Shown one piece after another: positions 1 through 10,312 of a DNA stretch of 64,000 nucleotides. Within the stretch, counting starts at the first letter, position 1, and every line of letters begins with the position of its first letter. Location of the stretch: assembly GCF_008831285.2 (NCBI RefSeq), contig NC_045138.2, forward strand, positions 34,466,769 to 34,530,768, read 5' to 3'. The position numbers and the translations under genes were made by a program. Under the pieces are notes generated by a model, which saw only the letters and a list, made by a program, of their open reading frames with translations, searched no databases and was not told where the DNA came from. The DNA comes from Nymphaea colorata (taxonomy: Eukaryota; Streptophyta; Magnoliopsida; Nymphaeales; Nymphaeaceae).

Positions 1-296
1 ATGCCCGACTGCTCAGCTTTTTGTAAAACCCTAATAGCAGTTGAGCAATTTTTGACACTCCATTCAACTACTGGCCTTCGACACTTGAACGTGATAATTG
101 AGTTGGTTTATGCAAAATGATGGTATTTAATAAAGCACTGAACACAAGCAAATATACATATGTTTAGTCATCTCTAGACTATCAATCAGGATTCATATGT
201 ACGTTTTGATTTTTGTACCGTCTAAATGGTTGTCATTTATTTACTATATTCAAATGTTGTAACTTGTAAGCTAAAACTGGTTTGGTTGATTTGCAG

Positions 297-1300
297 CAAA
301 TAAGACAAATGATTGCTGATGTAGATAAGGATGGGAGCGGAGCAATTGATTTTGATGAATTTGTACATATGATGACTGCAAAGATTGGGGAAAGGGATAC
401 CAAGGAGGAGCTGATAAAAGCTTTTCGCATAATAGATCAAGATAAAGATGTAAAATTTGATTTGAATTTTTTTTTTCCAGCATTTTGTCTTTTCCTGATT
501 ATTTTTTAACTGCAGGAGAATATATCAGAGAGGGACATTGAAGGAATTGCAAGGGAATTGGGTTTAAACTTCACACAGGAGGATATCCAGGAGATGATTG
601 AGGAGGCTGATCGTGACGGCAAGTCTCTTTGGAATATAATTAGTTTATTTATTTATTGTTGTATGGTTTTCCATCACAGGGCGACGGGGCAAGCAATAAA
701 CTGTCTCAGCCTGGGTGTGCTTTCCCTGAGTCACCAGCAATATATATATATTTCAAAGAATATATTGGTACATAAAATTTCCTTCCAAAACGTTTGGTAA
801 AATTGGAATGACACAGAGAAAGATTAGCATGGCTCCTCTCAGAGAATGCCACAAACAGCAGCCTTATAACTCGTTATTTTGCAAAAGTGATGATTCTGCA
901 CTGTTCTTACTTGTCCATGGATTTTTCGCCTCTGTAATAAGAGCGGTGACTACTTGTAATACTTGTCCCAGGGCTTAAACTGCTGTTTGTATTGTGCATC
1001 TCTGTTCTCGATAGTCAGTGTTCACTTTCTTAGCATGAAGCAGTTGTGAGATTTGTCACGTTAATATCATGGAAGATTAAAATGTGATAAAGTTGGTTGG
1101 CTCAGTCAGAATTTGATTCTTTAGCTCGCTAGCTTGACTTGTTCATGAAGGCTTTATTGCCATTCTTAATCATCCTTTTTCTTGATCGAAGATTTGTCTT
1201 TTTAAATGAGAAATGGATCATTTTGTGCTTTTCAGGTGACGGAAAAGTGAGTGCTGATGAATTCTTCCGCATGATGAGGAAAACCAGCTATCGGGTCTGA
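297..1300 (+). CDS. CEN: Centrin (caltractin-like EF-hand protein), 3' part
   Basis: Centrins are small calcium-binding EF-hand proteins; plant members act in microtubule organisation and nucleotide-excision repair. Exons read are 297-449, 516-618 and 1236-1300, giving 106 codons plus TGA; upstream exons with EF-hand 1 lie outside the window. The first exon encodes [18 protein letters not shown] and [16 protein letters not shown], nearly identical to what I recall of Arabidopsis centrin. Loop II ([12 protein letters not shown]) and loop IV ([12 protein letters not shown]) are canonical. Loop III reads DQDKDENISERD, with Glu where Gly is normal at position 6. The second visible intron has a GC donor (G|GCAAGT at 618/619) and an ordinary AG acceptor at 1234-1235; joined this way codon GGT is restored and loop IV is perfect. 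That 617-bp intron holds a U6-like sequence. The protein ends KTSYRV rather than the Arabidopsis-type TAYGGN. Identity is near certain; exon ends are by eye. Confidence 0.9.
778..857 (+). pseudogene. U6 snRNA-like pseudogene inside a centrin intron
   Basis: The stretch from about 796 to 857 reads like the conserved core of U6 spliceosomal RNA: GTAAAATTGGAATGACACAG, then AGATTAGCATGGCTCCTC, then a counterpart of the ATGACACGCACAAA segment. Known U6 has ATAAAATTGGAACGATACAG followed by AGATTAGCATGGCCCCTG. Positions 778-795 loosely resemble the U6 5' stem. The 3' part after 857 no longer matches U6. No plant snRNA upstream element (RTCCCACATCG) is seen, although a TATATATATA run lies at about 741. 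It is in the sense orientation of the host gene. A diverged, truncated retrocopy is the likeliest reading; a functional U6 is unlikely. Confidence 0.7.
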
Positions 1301-1649
1301 AATATTTCAGGATGCGCCCAGTTTGGGAATATTGTGCTTTTCCTTTTGTAATTTGAACCTGGGGTGTTGATTGTTGTCAATATGTGTAACAGCAGTTAAT
1401 TTATTTTAAATCAGACTCTTCGGAGGATGGTGTGGCCTGGTTAACTTTTGGGTTTCTTAACAGATATCTGTTTCATGTCCTGTTGTATCCCTCCTTGTAG
1501 AACTTCTTTTTACCTAATGGCGGGACTTACTAATAACTGCCTCCCAATGAACGAAACAATGCTTATACGATCTGTCTTTAATAAGTATCTGAAAATTATT
1601 CCAATATCAGTTTTTTTTGCTTACGGGTTGGCTTTGAATTTGGAACAAA

Positions 1650-1905
1650 TCCTATCGCCCGACCATCTCCCGCAGCAAGGAAGTGATAGTCAGCTGCCCT
1701 ACCATGATCGAATGCTGCTCTTCCCTGAGCACTTGGATGTGCTGCTCTACCATTGATAGTCGCTGTCCCACCTTCCCGTAGTTTTTCTCTGACCTTTTAA
1801 TTGTCCAGCAAAAGCCAGTCCATCGATCTCCACCTGTTTCTTGACGAGTTCCACCGTAGCCAGGGGATTCCTTGCTTGCCATTGCCTGCTCTGATAACAC
1901 TGTTT
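1650..1905 (-). mobile_element. LTR-retrotransposon fossil: Met-tRNA primer-binding site plus gag-like start
   Basis: On the minus strand, 1883-1901 reads TGTTATCAGAGC, very close to the plant initiator-Met tRNA primer-binding site TGGTATCAGAGC that follows a 5' LTR. Immediately downstream comes a short gag-like open stretch to about 1650 with a retroelement-style N-terminus. The LTR would lie at higher coordinates (roughly 1902 to 2500), but its outer end is not recognisable. The element is broken and only its 5' end is present. The family (copia or gypsy) cannot be told from this piece; it looks old. Confidence 0.5.
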
Positions 1906-2719
1906 GCTGTTGGCCACCTTAACCCTCTTTAATTAGGGCTAACCAACCACTATTTCCAAAAACGTAACTGGATCACCCAACCCTAAACTAATTATACGCG
2001 GGTCTCAGGGTAGTAACCCTGATCCTATCTGACCCGATGCCCTTTTATTTTGTATTCTATTGTCAAAATATTTACAACTTAGTCCCATGACTAACACACA
2101 ATCACTGGGCTCTTTTCATCCATTAATCATCGGTGAGTGGTGCCGTGTGAGGCTGTCAAAACACAAAATTCAGTGTCCTTGCAACCATCCAGGTGAATTA
2201 TCAGAAGGATTTCTTAGGCAGCAGTTGAAGTTAGTTGTCGACTAGTGTCATATAAGCAGCTGACAATTCCTTACTGACCGTCACTCCATTTGACCCTATG
2301 CCATCATGCATACTTGCTGCCGTAACCTATGCATCAAATGGTGGAACTAGCCCAACTTGTGTCTATCCCCGTTTGTGAACCAAACACTGCACACAGACAT
2401 GACTTGTAGAGTTTGTAACTTTGTAAGGGTCCTTTTCGTCCATTCTTAGTTTGCACCATAGACACATGTCATTTTTAGGTGTCAAAGAGATGAGGTTTTT
2501 GTCGGATATAATGAGGTAGAGTTGTTTTTCTTGGAAAAATTTCAACAAATTTTAAAACAATTAATCTTTCACCAAGAAAGAGAAAGGTGGCCAAAATCAT
2601 AAAAATAAAATGCAAAAAAAGTGAAAATAGAAATATGGTAATTAGAAAAATCTAAAAAATGCAAAAAAAAAACACAAAAAGCATATATTGTGGCTTAGAA
2701 TTTTTTTTTTTAGGATTTT

Positions 2720-3930
2720 ACTATGGCTGATGATAATAAGTTCAAAGGTTCTAATGAATACAAGATGGCTGGAAATTCCTTCTCTAATAAAACCACTTCA
2801 AAAAAAGGGTCTTCTTCATCTCATGCAACTACCTCACACGCTAGAACATCTATGGTTGAGTCTCCTACTTGTTCTCTTATACCTACATCATATTCTCTTA
2901 ACTTAAACATGGCTGAATATGATTTTGTTCTCGCTCAGAGATCCTCATCTACATCTACCAGCACTGCGGTATTGGAGTCAACCTTCTCTATTGGTACCTC
3001 TACCAATATCCTAAGTGTGATATGGATGATTGATTCAAGAGCATTCAAACACTGTTGTAACCAGCCACAAATGTTTTTATTATTAACCAAGTTTATTGCA
3101 CCACAACATGTTAGACCGGCTGAGAGCAATGTGTTCTCCATTTTGGGCAGCGGTGATATCTATCTCTCACCTCTGGGCACTATTATACATGTGCTATATG
3201 CTCATCAGTTTCTTGTTAATCTATTATCTATTAAACAATTGGCTAATGACTTACAGAGTAGAGTCATTTTTTATCTTGATTCATGTTCTTTCAGGACTTA
3301 TAAACTGGAAAAATGATTGGTGGCGGCCATGAACATGAGAGACTCTAGTTCTTTCTGTCCCAGTAGATGTTGCTACATTTTCATTCACATCGAGGACATC
3401 TCCTTCTCAATGGCATCAGTCATCCATATGTGTCCAAACCTTGTCACATGTTTCCAGATATTTCTGCACACTCATTCTGCATTCTCATATGCCTGCTTAT
3501 TTTTGAGTGATGTTATTGTTACTGCGTGCTATTTGACTAACAGATTATCCATGTCTGCCATCCAAGAACACATTCTCATTTAAATATTATATTCAAATCG
3601 ACCGTTATATACCTCTCAAAGTATTTGGATGCACTTATTTTGCATATATCTTAGGCCCAAACAAAAACAAACTTGTTGCCTAAGCTATCAAATGTGTATT
3701 CATTGGGCCAATAAAAAAGGATATCAATGCTTTCATCTCCCGACCAAAAAAGAGATTATTAGTGCAGATGTTACATTCTTTGAGTCTCATCTTTATTTTT
3801 CCTCTCCAAGTCCCACTACGTCTAAGATGCCAGCTTTTATTCATCTTCTTACTCCTCCAGTGTTTCTTGAGTCTATTCCCCCTCTCCACCTATGGGATAA
3901 TGAGCATATTTAAGTTGCGTTATCTATTCT
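2720..3930 (+). mobile_element. Ty1/copia LTR-retrotransposon fossil (gag tail to integrase region)
   Basis: Translated pieces in order resemble the plant copia polyprotein. They are a Ser/Thr-rich gag tail, the protease region (WMIDS... and the NLLSIKQLANDL segment typical of copia elements), then integrase-type segments, and at about 3620-3790 the post-integrase linker (VFGCTYF..., KKGYQCF..., SADVTFFES). Reverse transcriptase and RNase H are not seen, and no LTR was recognised on either side. It is broken with several breaks and large parts are missing, so it is an old, inactive fossil. Confidence 0.8.
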
Positions 3931-4621
3931 ACTTTTATGTTGGAGCTATGAACTTAAACGTGTCCTGTATACTATAGATTCTAGAATCTATCAACTGGGG
4001 TGATCGAACGCCCCCTTATCTCTAGTACAAGGCCTTCTAAGACAACTTTGCTTTTGTATTCGACCAAATAAATCTAGCAACCATAGATATTTTAGGATTT
4101 TACTATACCAAAAATGCGTAGGTGCTACTGTGTTTCTTCAGGCAATGTTATTCAGGGCCAAAATTTTTTACTTCGGAATTGAGCTTTTCATTTTTTGACA
4201 GTGGCTTTCTTGCAAATAGAATTTTTCATCCTCAAAGATGTCAAAGGGCACATCTTTCCAAAATTTTGGCCGACATGTTGATCATTTTGCGAAGGAAGAT
4301 CTTTATTTCGTTCAACCAAAACCAGAAATAACATTAAAATAGGCGCTAGATCGAAAGTTGCAAACAAAAAAATTACCAACTACATAATGGAAATTAGAGA
4401 AAACTTGAGGACCTTGGGCAAAAGAGTGGCTCTACACTACAGTGACTACACTATCTCCAGGTCCCATCGTGTTTGTCCCAAGTCCGAACTCTCAAGTTCT
4501 GTCAATACGTTCGGGTTGATGTTCAACTGTTCGTCATCGTCTGCGCGAAGCCAGGCCGCGGATTAGATTCAGCTGCTCAACCTCATCATTGTGCACTGCG
4601 TCCACCGGCCGCATTTGTGAG

Positions 4622-7600
4622 ATGGGGGCTCTTAATCTGACGTTATCTTTCCCTACGTTCTTGGTTTCATCCATCTGGAGCTCCGGATGGAGGGATCCCA
4701 TGGCTTTCAAGACTCTTGTGCGTGCTTTGGCCCCTGCTCTTGTTCTGAGTCCCTATGGAACCTTGGCTTTGCCTTCACAGACACAGCGTTCCCTTAGAAG
4801 ATTAAAGTGTAGGACATTCTGTACAAATTCAAGCTCTATAGCTGTTGCTGCTCCAGGTGATTGGTATGTGATAAGCTTCTTTTTCAGTTTAATTCCCTTT
4901 TTTTATGGATATCTCTACGTTTTTCAGATTTCCTTGTGGGGATGCTGAACTTCATGTTGCTGACCCTTTTCCGTGCCAGTATTGCTCTTTTAGCATGTTT
5001 CATTTATGTGAGACAAACATGTGTGCGATACATGGATAACGTGAAAAGGGTTTCATTATTCAAAATGAATATGTGCGGTAGCCGGAAATAGGGCCAATGG
5101 AGCTTGAGGTTTTTTCCTTCACATTGAGGGTATCTGTGGGTATATGGCTAACGTAGACTGAGCGGGACATTGAAATGACGATCTTTGTGTTCCCTCTTCT
5201 TTATTTTCTCATAATTACCTTGCGGTAGCCGGTAATCCCTTTCCTTTTGTAATAGCATAACGGCGGTTCGGGCTGTTGTCAAAATACTTCTTATAGGGCA
5301 GGGGTAGCATTGTGGTGCATATGTTCAAGAAAACGGTTCCTTTTCTGTATCTTGTGAATTAAATCGTCATGGTTCGAATTTTAGGAAGCATATGAAAACA
5401 TAAAGGAACTTACAATACGGTACGATATATACCATAAAAACCACAAAAGAGAACGTCAAAGGCGCATATCAGAGAGCAGGATGCTTGTCGATTCATAAGA
5501 CTGAAATAGCGTGAAAATAGGCACATCACAAGCGGTGCTTCGGAGATGTTATACATGGACGTTGTCCAATGTTCATCTAGAAAAGCTTGTAGATTGTTTA
5601 TGTATCTGACATTTTTGACAGTCCACAGTCACTTATTTCACTGTGGTATTACTATTACTGTCTTCGAAGATGCACTCTGTTCATTATTTGGTATAAGTGG
5701 TTCTGATTTGGTTGCAGCTACCCTGAATATGATCGTTTACTACCATGCCCATCACATAATAGACCACCAAGGGTGGAACACCTAGTTGTTCTAGAAGGAG
5801 GACCTGTTCTTGATTTTATATGCAAAGCTTTGAATCTGCCTCCCTTGTAAGTACAACTGATGCTTTCTTGATTGTTAATTGACAAACCAGTTCTGCTTTC
5901 ATGTTGTAAAACATTATAAAAAGAAGAATCTTATACTTTTTCTTGAAGGTATGTTGCAGATCTCATCCATTTTGGAGCAGTCTATTATGCTTTGGTATGT
6001 CCTGAACCTCCTCCAACTGCCACTCCCGAACAAGTCCGGTTGTTCAAGGAAGTTACTGCTCCTTCAGTTCTTAAGAAACGATCATCCATCAAGGGGAAGA
6101 CTGTACGAGAAGCACAAAAGACATTCAGAATAGCTCACGTTGATCAGTTTGTAGAATCCGGAACCTACTTACGTGTACATGTACACCCTAAACGTTTCCC
6201 GAGGTAAACAACTTGCATTTTACCATTTCCTGAGTAATGCACGTGCTCTCAGGCTCTCAGCAACTAATTTGTTCTCTCATTTCAAAAATTTTGGTGCCTA
6301 TGTTATGATAAGAGCTTCACGTTGTGAATTCAGTATGAATTTGTTGTTGCAGCATTAGGATGCCTGTATTAAATATGTGAAACTTGATTTATTGATTCAG
6401 GTGTTATGAAATTGATTGGAAATCAAGGATTATTGCAGTGACCGAGTCATTTGTTGTTCTTGACAAACCTGCTGGTACTTCCGTAAGTAAGCCATTCCTT
6501 CCTTTTTTTTTTTGGGCACTCAACATTGTTGTTTTTTATATCATGACATTGATGGAATGTTGATAGGTTGGTGGAACAACAGACAACGTAGAAGAAAGCT
6601 GTGCAACATTCGCCTCACGTGCTCTGGGCTTGCCCATTACTTTGAAGACCACCCATCAGATTGACAATTGCACTGAAGGCTGGTGAGACAACTCGAATAA
6701 AATTGAGGCTGGATGAAGACCTTCTATTTTGACTTATTATTTCCCTTATTTTTTTGCAGTGTTATTCTGGCAAAAACAAAGGAGTATTGCTCTATTTTTC
6801 ATGGAAAGATTCGGGTATGTGTGTATAGTATACTTGTTCTTCGAGGAAGAGTTATTGCTGTTCATGTACCAAAGTTTATATAGTTTGATGGTTCTAGTAG
6901 TTTTAAATGTTCAATTGGGTACCAGGGAAAACAAGTTAAGAAGCTCTATCTTGCGCTTGCTGCTGCTCCTGTTCCTGTGGGAATAATATCTCATTATATG
7001 CGTCCAGTCAATATAGCCCCACGAATTGTTTCAACAGGTAAGATTTAGATGTCTCCAATATTATATACCTCTAGAATGCATATTTGGTGTAACTTTAGTA
7101 TAAACTTATTGTCAAATTTTCATATGCTTGAAATTTTCTGCAGATAAAAATTTGTATGGTTGTTGAATATTTTGCTGAGATAACCTGCAAATTTAACGAT
7201 AGACAACAACATGACTATAACTTAGATCTAGCCCTTTGTTTGTTTGTTTATCTCTGACGTGCTTATTTTTGTTCAGATGGATAAAGAAGTTAGCTGTAGG
7301 TTGCTGTCGGTCCAGGCCACCCTTTTCTGGCCATTGCATTATCCATGTTGCAACTAAGATGCAGCAACAATAAGAGGACAATGAAGGACATGTCTAAGTA
7401 TTAGACTCTTAGACATGGCTTCTAGGATATACGTTTTTATTCCCCATCACAAGCAACAAATACACACACACATAAGCCACAAAAAGGGTGTAGCTGGGAT
7501 GAAATATTTCTGAAAGTTGACATGCTTTAAAGTTTAAACCTGTATTGTTGTTCACAGCACTAGTGGAGTCACATGTCGGCTGGTGTAGGAAATTGTGAAC

Positions 7601-9330
7601 ATCAGCCTACACAAGTTGCCTTATCTATGTATTGATACCTGATTACCTTATTTATACATAGGTGCCCCTTAGAGTTTAAAATTTAAAATATTTGTGCCCC
7701 TTGCCAGAAATTTCTGGCTCTGCCTGCCACATGTTTGATTCCTCGTGCTATGAATGACCTTGTGACCACATTGTATGACATCAGAGCTGTGTATATACTA
7801 TTACAGTATTACTAACTTTCTCTATCAGCCTGGAAGATTATGGCATGCATGCAGCTATGTATGCATGCTTCCATGCAGATAGTTGTACCACTGCATGCAT
7901 GGGTGCAGCCTCTCTAGCCCATCCAGCCACATGCCTATGCATGAAGACATGTTCAAGATGATTCCTGCAAAGAGGATAGATTTGTTAGAAAGGCTCATGA
8001 CAAATCTCTCACCAGATTATTCATAAGCACTCCAACACATTTCTGATGCCAAGTTGCACAACTATTACAGCTGAACAGTAGGTTTACATATGTATTGCCT
8101 TCTGCAAGCATCAAGCTAGTTAACTATATTTCGTTACATTTTGTATTTTGGCCTGTAGGTTTTGTTAAAGGATGGCATTTATGTCAACTTGAGGTACTTG
8201 AATGCTGCGAGGTGCCATGGCCGAATGCTACCATTTCAGCACAATATTGCATTCAGGATTGTGGGTGGCCATCAAAAGGCACTGCTTATGAATGCAAAAT
8301 CAATCTCTTAACTGGCAAAACTCACCAGGTGCTTGATCACTTTCTCCTTTCATCTTCTCAAATTTTCAGATTAAAAAGTAGTGGTGGCTTACGAGGTACG
8401 TAAAGCAGATGCTTTTACGTGCATATTTCTTGTCCTGCATCTTCGAATGTGGGACTGCACTATGGATTGCACTTAGTTACCTTTTAGGTGCTTTTATTTC
8501 TTGTTGTAAAGACACATCTGCAGTGCGTGGCATAGAAATAGATTTATAATTAGTTGGACAATCAAGCAGACCATCAGAGAGAGGGTCGTAGTTTAGTTGA
8601 TGATTCATAACTCAAGATGCTAAATGATACTGAGGAAGAACTGCATTGTGTGCCTTCGTTTTTTGAAGATGTCTATCCTTGTAGCTTAGTTCACTGAAAA
8701 TGTCAGTGTAATTGGACTAATTAATTATTTGGCGTGCTAGTTGAACTGAACATTATGAGTGAAGTGTACATACTTTAGGTATAACTGTCACACTATTGTT
8801 ATTTATTAGTCATTTCTTTTTTATTTTTGATATCATTTAGGTATTTTCCTCTTATCATATGTTGGAATATGTTGTATATGCAACTCATCGACAGATTGTT
8901 TATCTAGTTAGTAATAGCTTTCATTTCTTCTAACGTTCCCATTGTCCATCCTGGAGATTATCTCACGTCACCTCAAGTTCTCTGTCTCACTCTATGCGTC
9001 GGTTTGATTCCTGAAATTTTATTAATGCAAGTCATTGAGATTGTTCCACATATGCAGATTAGAGCTCAACTTGCTGCATGTGGTGCTCCTATAGTTGGTG
9101 ATTCCATGTACATGCCTGCTGTGGTGAAGCAGATGAAAGATCCACTAGTCAACCCATTTTGTGAAAGAGACATAGAGGACATGAGTCTGGAAGATAGAGA
9201 AAAGGCTATCACTGAATGGATTTCTCAGTATGGAAAAGAGCCAAGTGTGGCAATTGGTCTACAAGCTTGTCAGATTTCTTGGGATGAAGGTGACCATTTT
9301 TACACTGCAGGAGCACCTTGGTGGAGATGA
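4622..9330 (+). CDS. RPUS6: RNA pseudouridine synthase 6-like, chloroplast-type (RluA/RsuA family)
   Basis: This enzyme isomerises uridine to pseudouridine in RNA, probably in plastids. Exons are 4622-4863, 5718-5846, 5949-6203, 6401-6482, 6567-6682, 6760-6814, 6926-7037, 8159-8328 and 9058-9330; they join in frame to 477 codons plus TGA. An N-terminal stretch rich in Ser, Arg and Leu fits a transit peptide. The family segments YPEYDRLLPCPSHNRPPR, VVLDKPAGTSV and HQIDNCTEGCVILAKT follow in order; the last carries the catalytic Asp. The C-terminal part has the family GKTHQIRAQLA motif split by intron 8. I used the first in-frame ATG (4622, good context); the next, at 4700, would give 451 residues. 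The motif has HQID where bacterial RluA has HRLD; I recall the same in the plant orthologue. AATAAA at 9672 could be the poly(A) signal. Confidence 0.9.
7661..7730 (-). repeat. Short repeat remnant of the GGGGC/GAGCCAGAAATTT type
   Basis: Read on the minus strand this piece contains GCAGAGCCAGAAATTT and two GGGGCAC stretches around an AAATTTTAAA core. It resembles the repeat remnant at 52449-52608. It sits in intron 7 of the pseudouridine synthase gene. No target duplication was found, so the class is uncertain. Confidence 0.3.
7838..7945. promoter_or_regulatory. Cluster of CATGCA (RY-type) motifs in intron 7 of the pseudouridine synthase gene
   Basis: About one hundred bases hold repeated CATGCA/TGCATG hexamers, among them GGCATGCATGCAG, TATGCATGCTTCCATGCAG, CTGCATGCATGGG and CTATGCATG. 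CATGCA is the RY element bound by plant B3 factors of the ABI3/FUS3/LEC2 group. The cluster may also be just a degenerate palindromic simple repeat; function is inferred only. Confidence 0.3.
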
Positions 9331-10312
9331 CTGAAATTTGGGTATTCGTTCTTCATCATCAACGACGATGTCTCTACTCTCTACTACAGCCCACACAGGG
9401 CCTGCTAGGAGATGTCTACAATCGTCTGTTGCAAATGAAAATATGTGGTTTCTATATTTGTTGTTTAGCATGGAATTTGGAAGAAGCCAGATAACTTTCA
9501 TTTGAAGCAAGCAACAGTTCGCAGTATGTGGAAGTGAAAGCAGCCTACAATTGAATGGCAACATTCCAGTACTACTCGACAAGTTTTGTAACATTCTCCA
9601 AGCAAGCTTTTGGGTGTATTCTTGTCCTGCGTTTAAATATGCTCGGAAAGCGAAGTTCAGAAGTGCCGAGCAATAAATTTTTGAACTGATTAAGTGAAGG
9701 ATGCCTAGAAAGACAACAAAAAGGAAATAAGTTTCCTAGCAAGAATAACGGCGCCAATTTCAATGCCTGCTGCAGGAGAGATGCCCAGCATTTGCCCCTT
9801 CTCTCTCTCTCTCTCGCTCACTCACACACACACGTCCTATTCCATTGTATTTCTTTCAGTGACTTCTAGCCATATCAAATCATCCTGATATATTATTCAT
9901 ATGTCAAGAACCAAATTTGAACTACGAACGCAAGGAGTCAGTGTTTTGTTTGACCAGCTCTGCTAGCTCGACCGTTCATACATTCACAGCAGTTGGCATC
10001 TCTGACACGAAGATAAAATTTTTTCCCAAACAAAAACCAAAATAGACTCCACTAAACACTTAACAAAACTTCCCAAACGCCATGCATGTTAATTCTAATG
10101 GATGGCCGTACAGCTGAAGTAGAAGAACAAACTACAGCTGAAGTAGAAGAACAAACAAAAATGTAATGGCGTTCCTTATTTTTAATTTACATTCATCTCC
10201 TTCAAATTATAATACATCCCAATTTGCTATAATACAGATCCTCCCATGCCTGTCCAACCTTGAGACCATGATGGTCAAAGTTGAATAAGTTTGAGCACAC
10301 CTTCCTTATATC
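9331..10312. other. Convergent intergenic region
   Basis: Tail-to-tail gap between the pseudouridine synthase gene (+) and the membrane-protein gene (-). It holds the 3' UTR of the first (AATAAA at 9672), a CT tract followed by a CA tract at about 9799-9833, and a perfect 24-bp duplication at 10109-10156. No gene is seen. Confidence 0.7.
10109..10156. repeat. 24-bp tandem duplication
   Basis: The unit TACAGCTGAAGTAGAAGAAC plus AAAC occurs twice in direct tandem without an intervening base. It lies just downstream of the stop of the minus-strand gene ending at 10313, possibly within its 3' UTR. Confidence 0.85.

Larger units (their letters stand above)
1301..4621. other. Gene-free stretch between centrin and the pseudouridine synthase gene
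   Basis: After the centrin stop the first few hundred bases are its probable 3' UTR, which is T-rich and has no clear AATAAA. The remainder holds two LTR-retroelement fossils, listed separately, and from about 4430 the upstream region and leader of the pseudouridine synthase gene. No host coding exon was recognised here. Confidence 0.6.

Noticed and set aside
778-857. Functional U6 snRNA gene
   Set aside because: The 5' stem and 3' third do not match, the plant upstream sequence element is missing, and the core differs from U6 at several positions; a relic fits better.
4589-4621. Earlier start of the pseudouridine synthase at 4589
   Set aside because: That codon is TTG; the first in-frame ATG is 4622.
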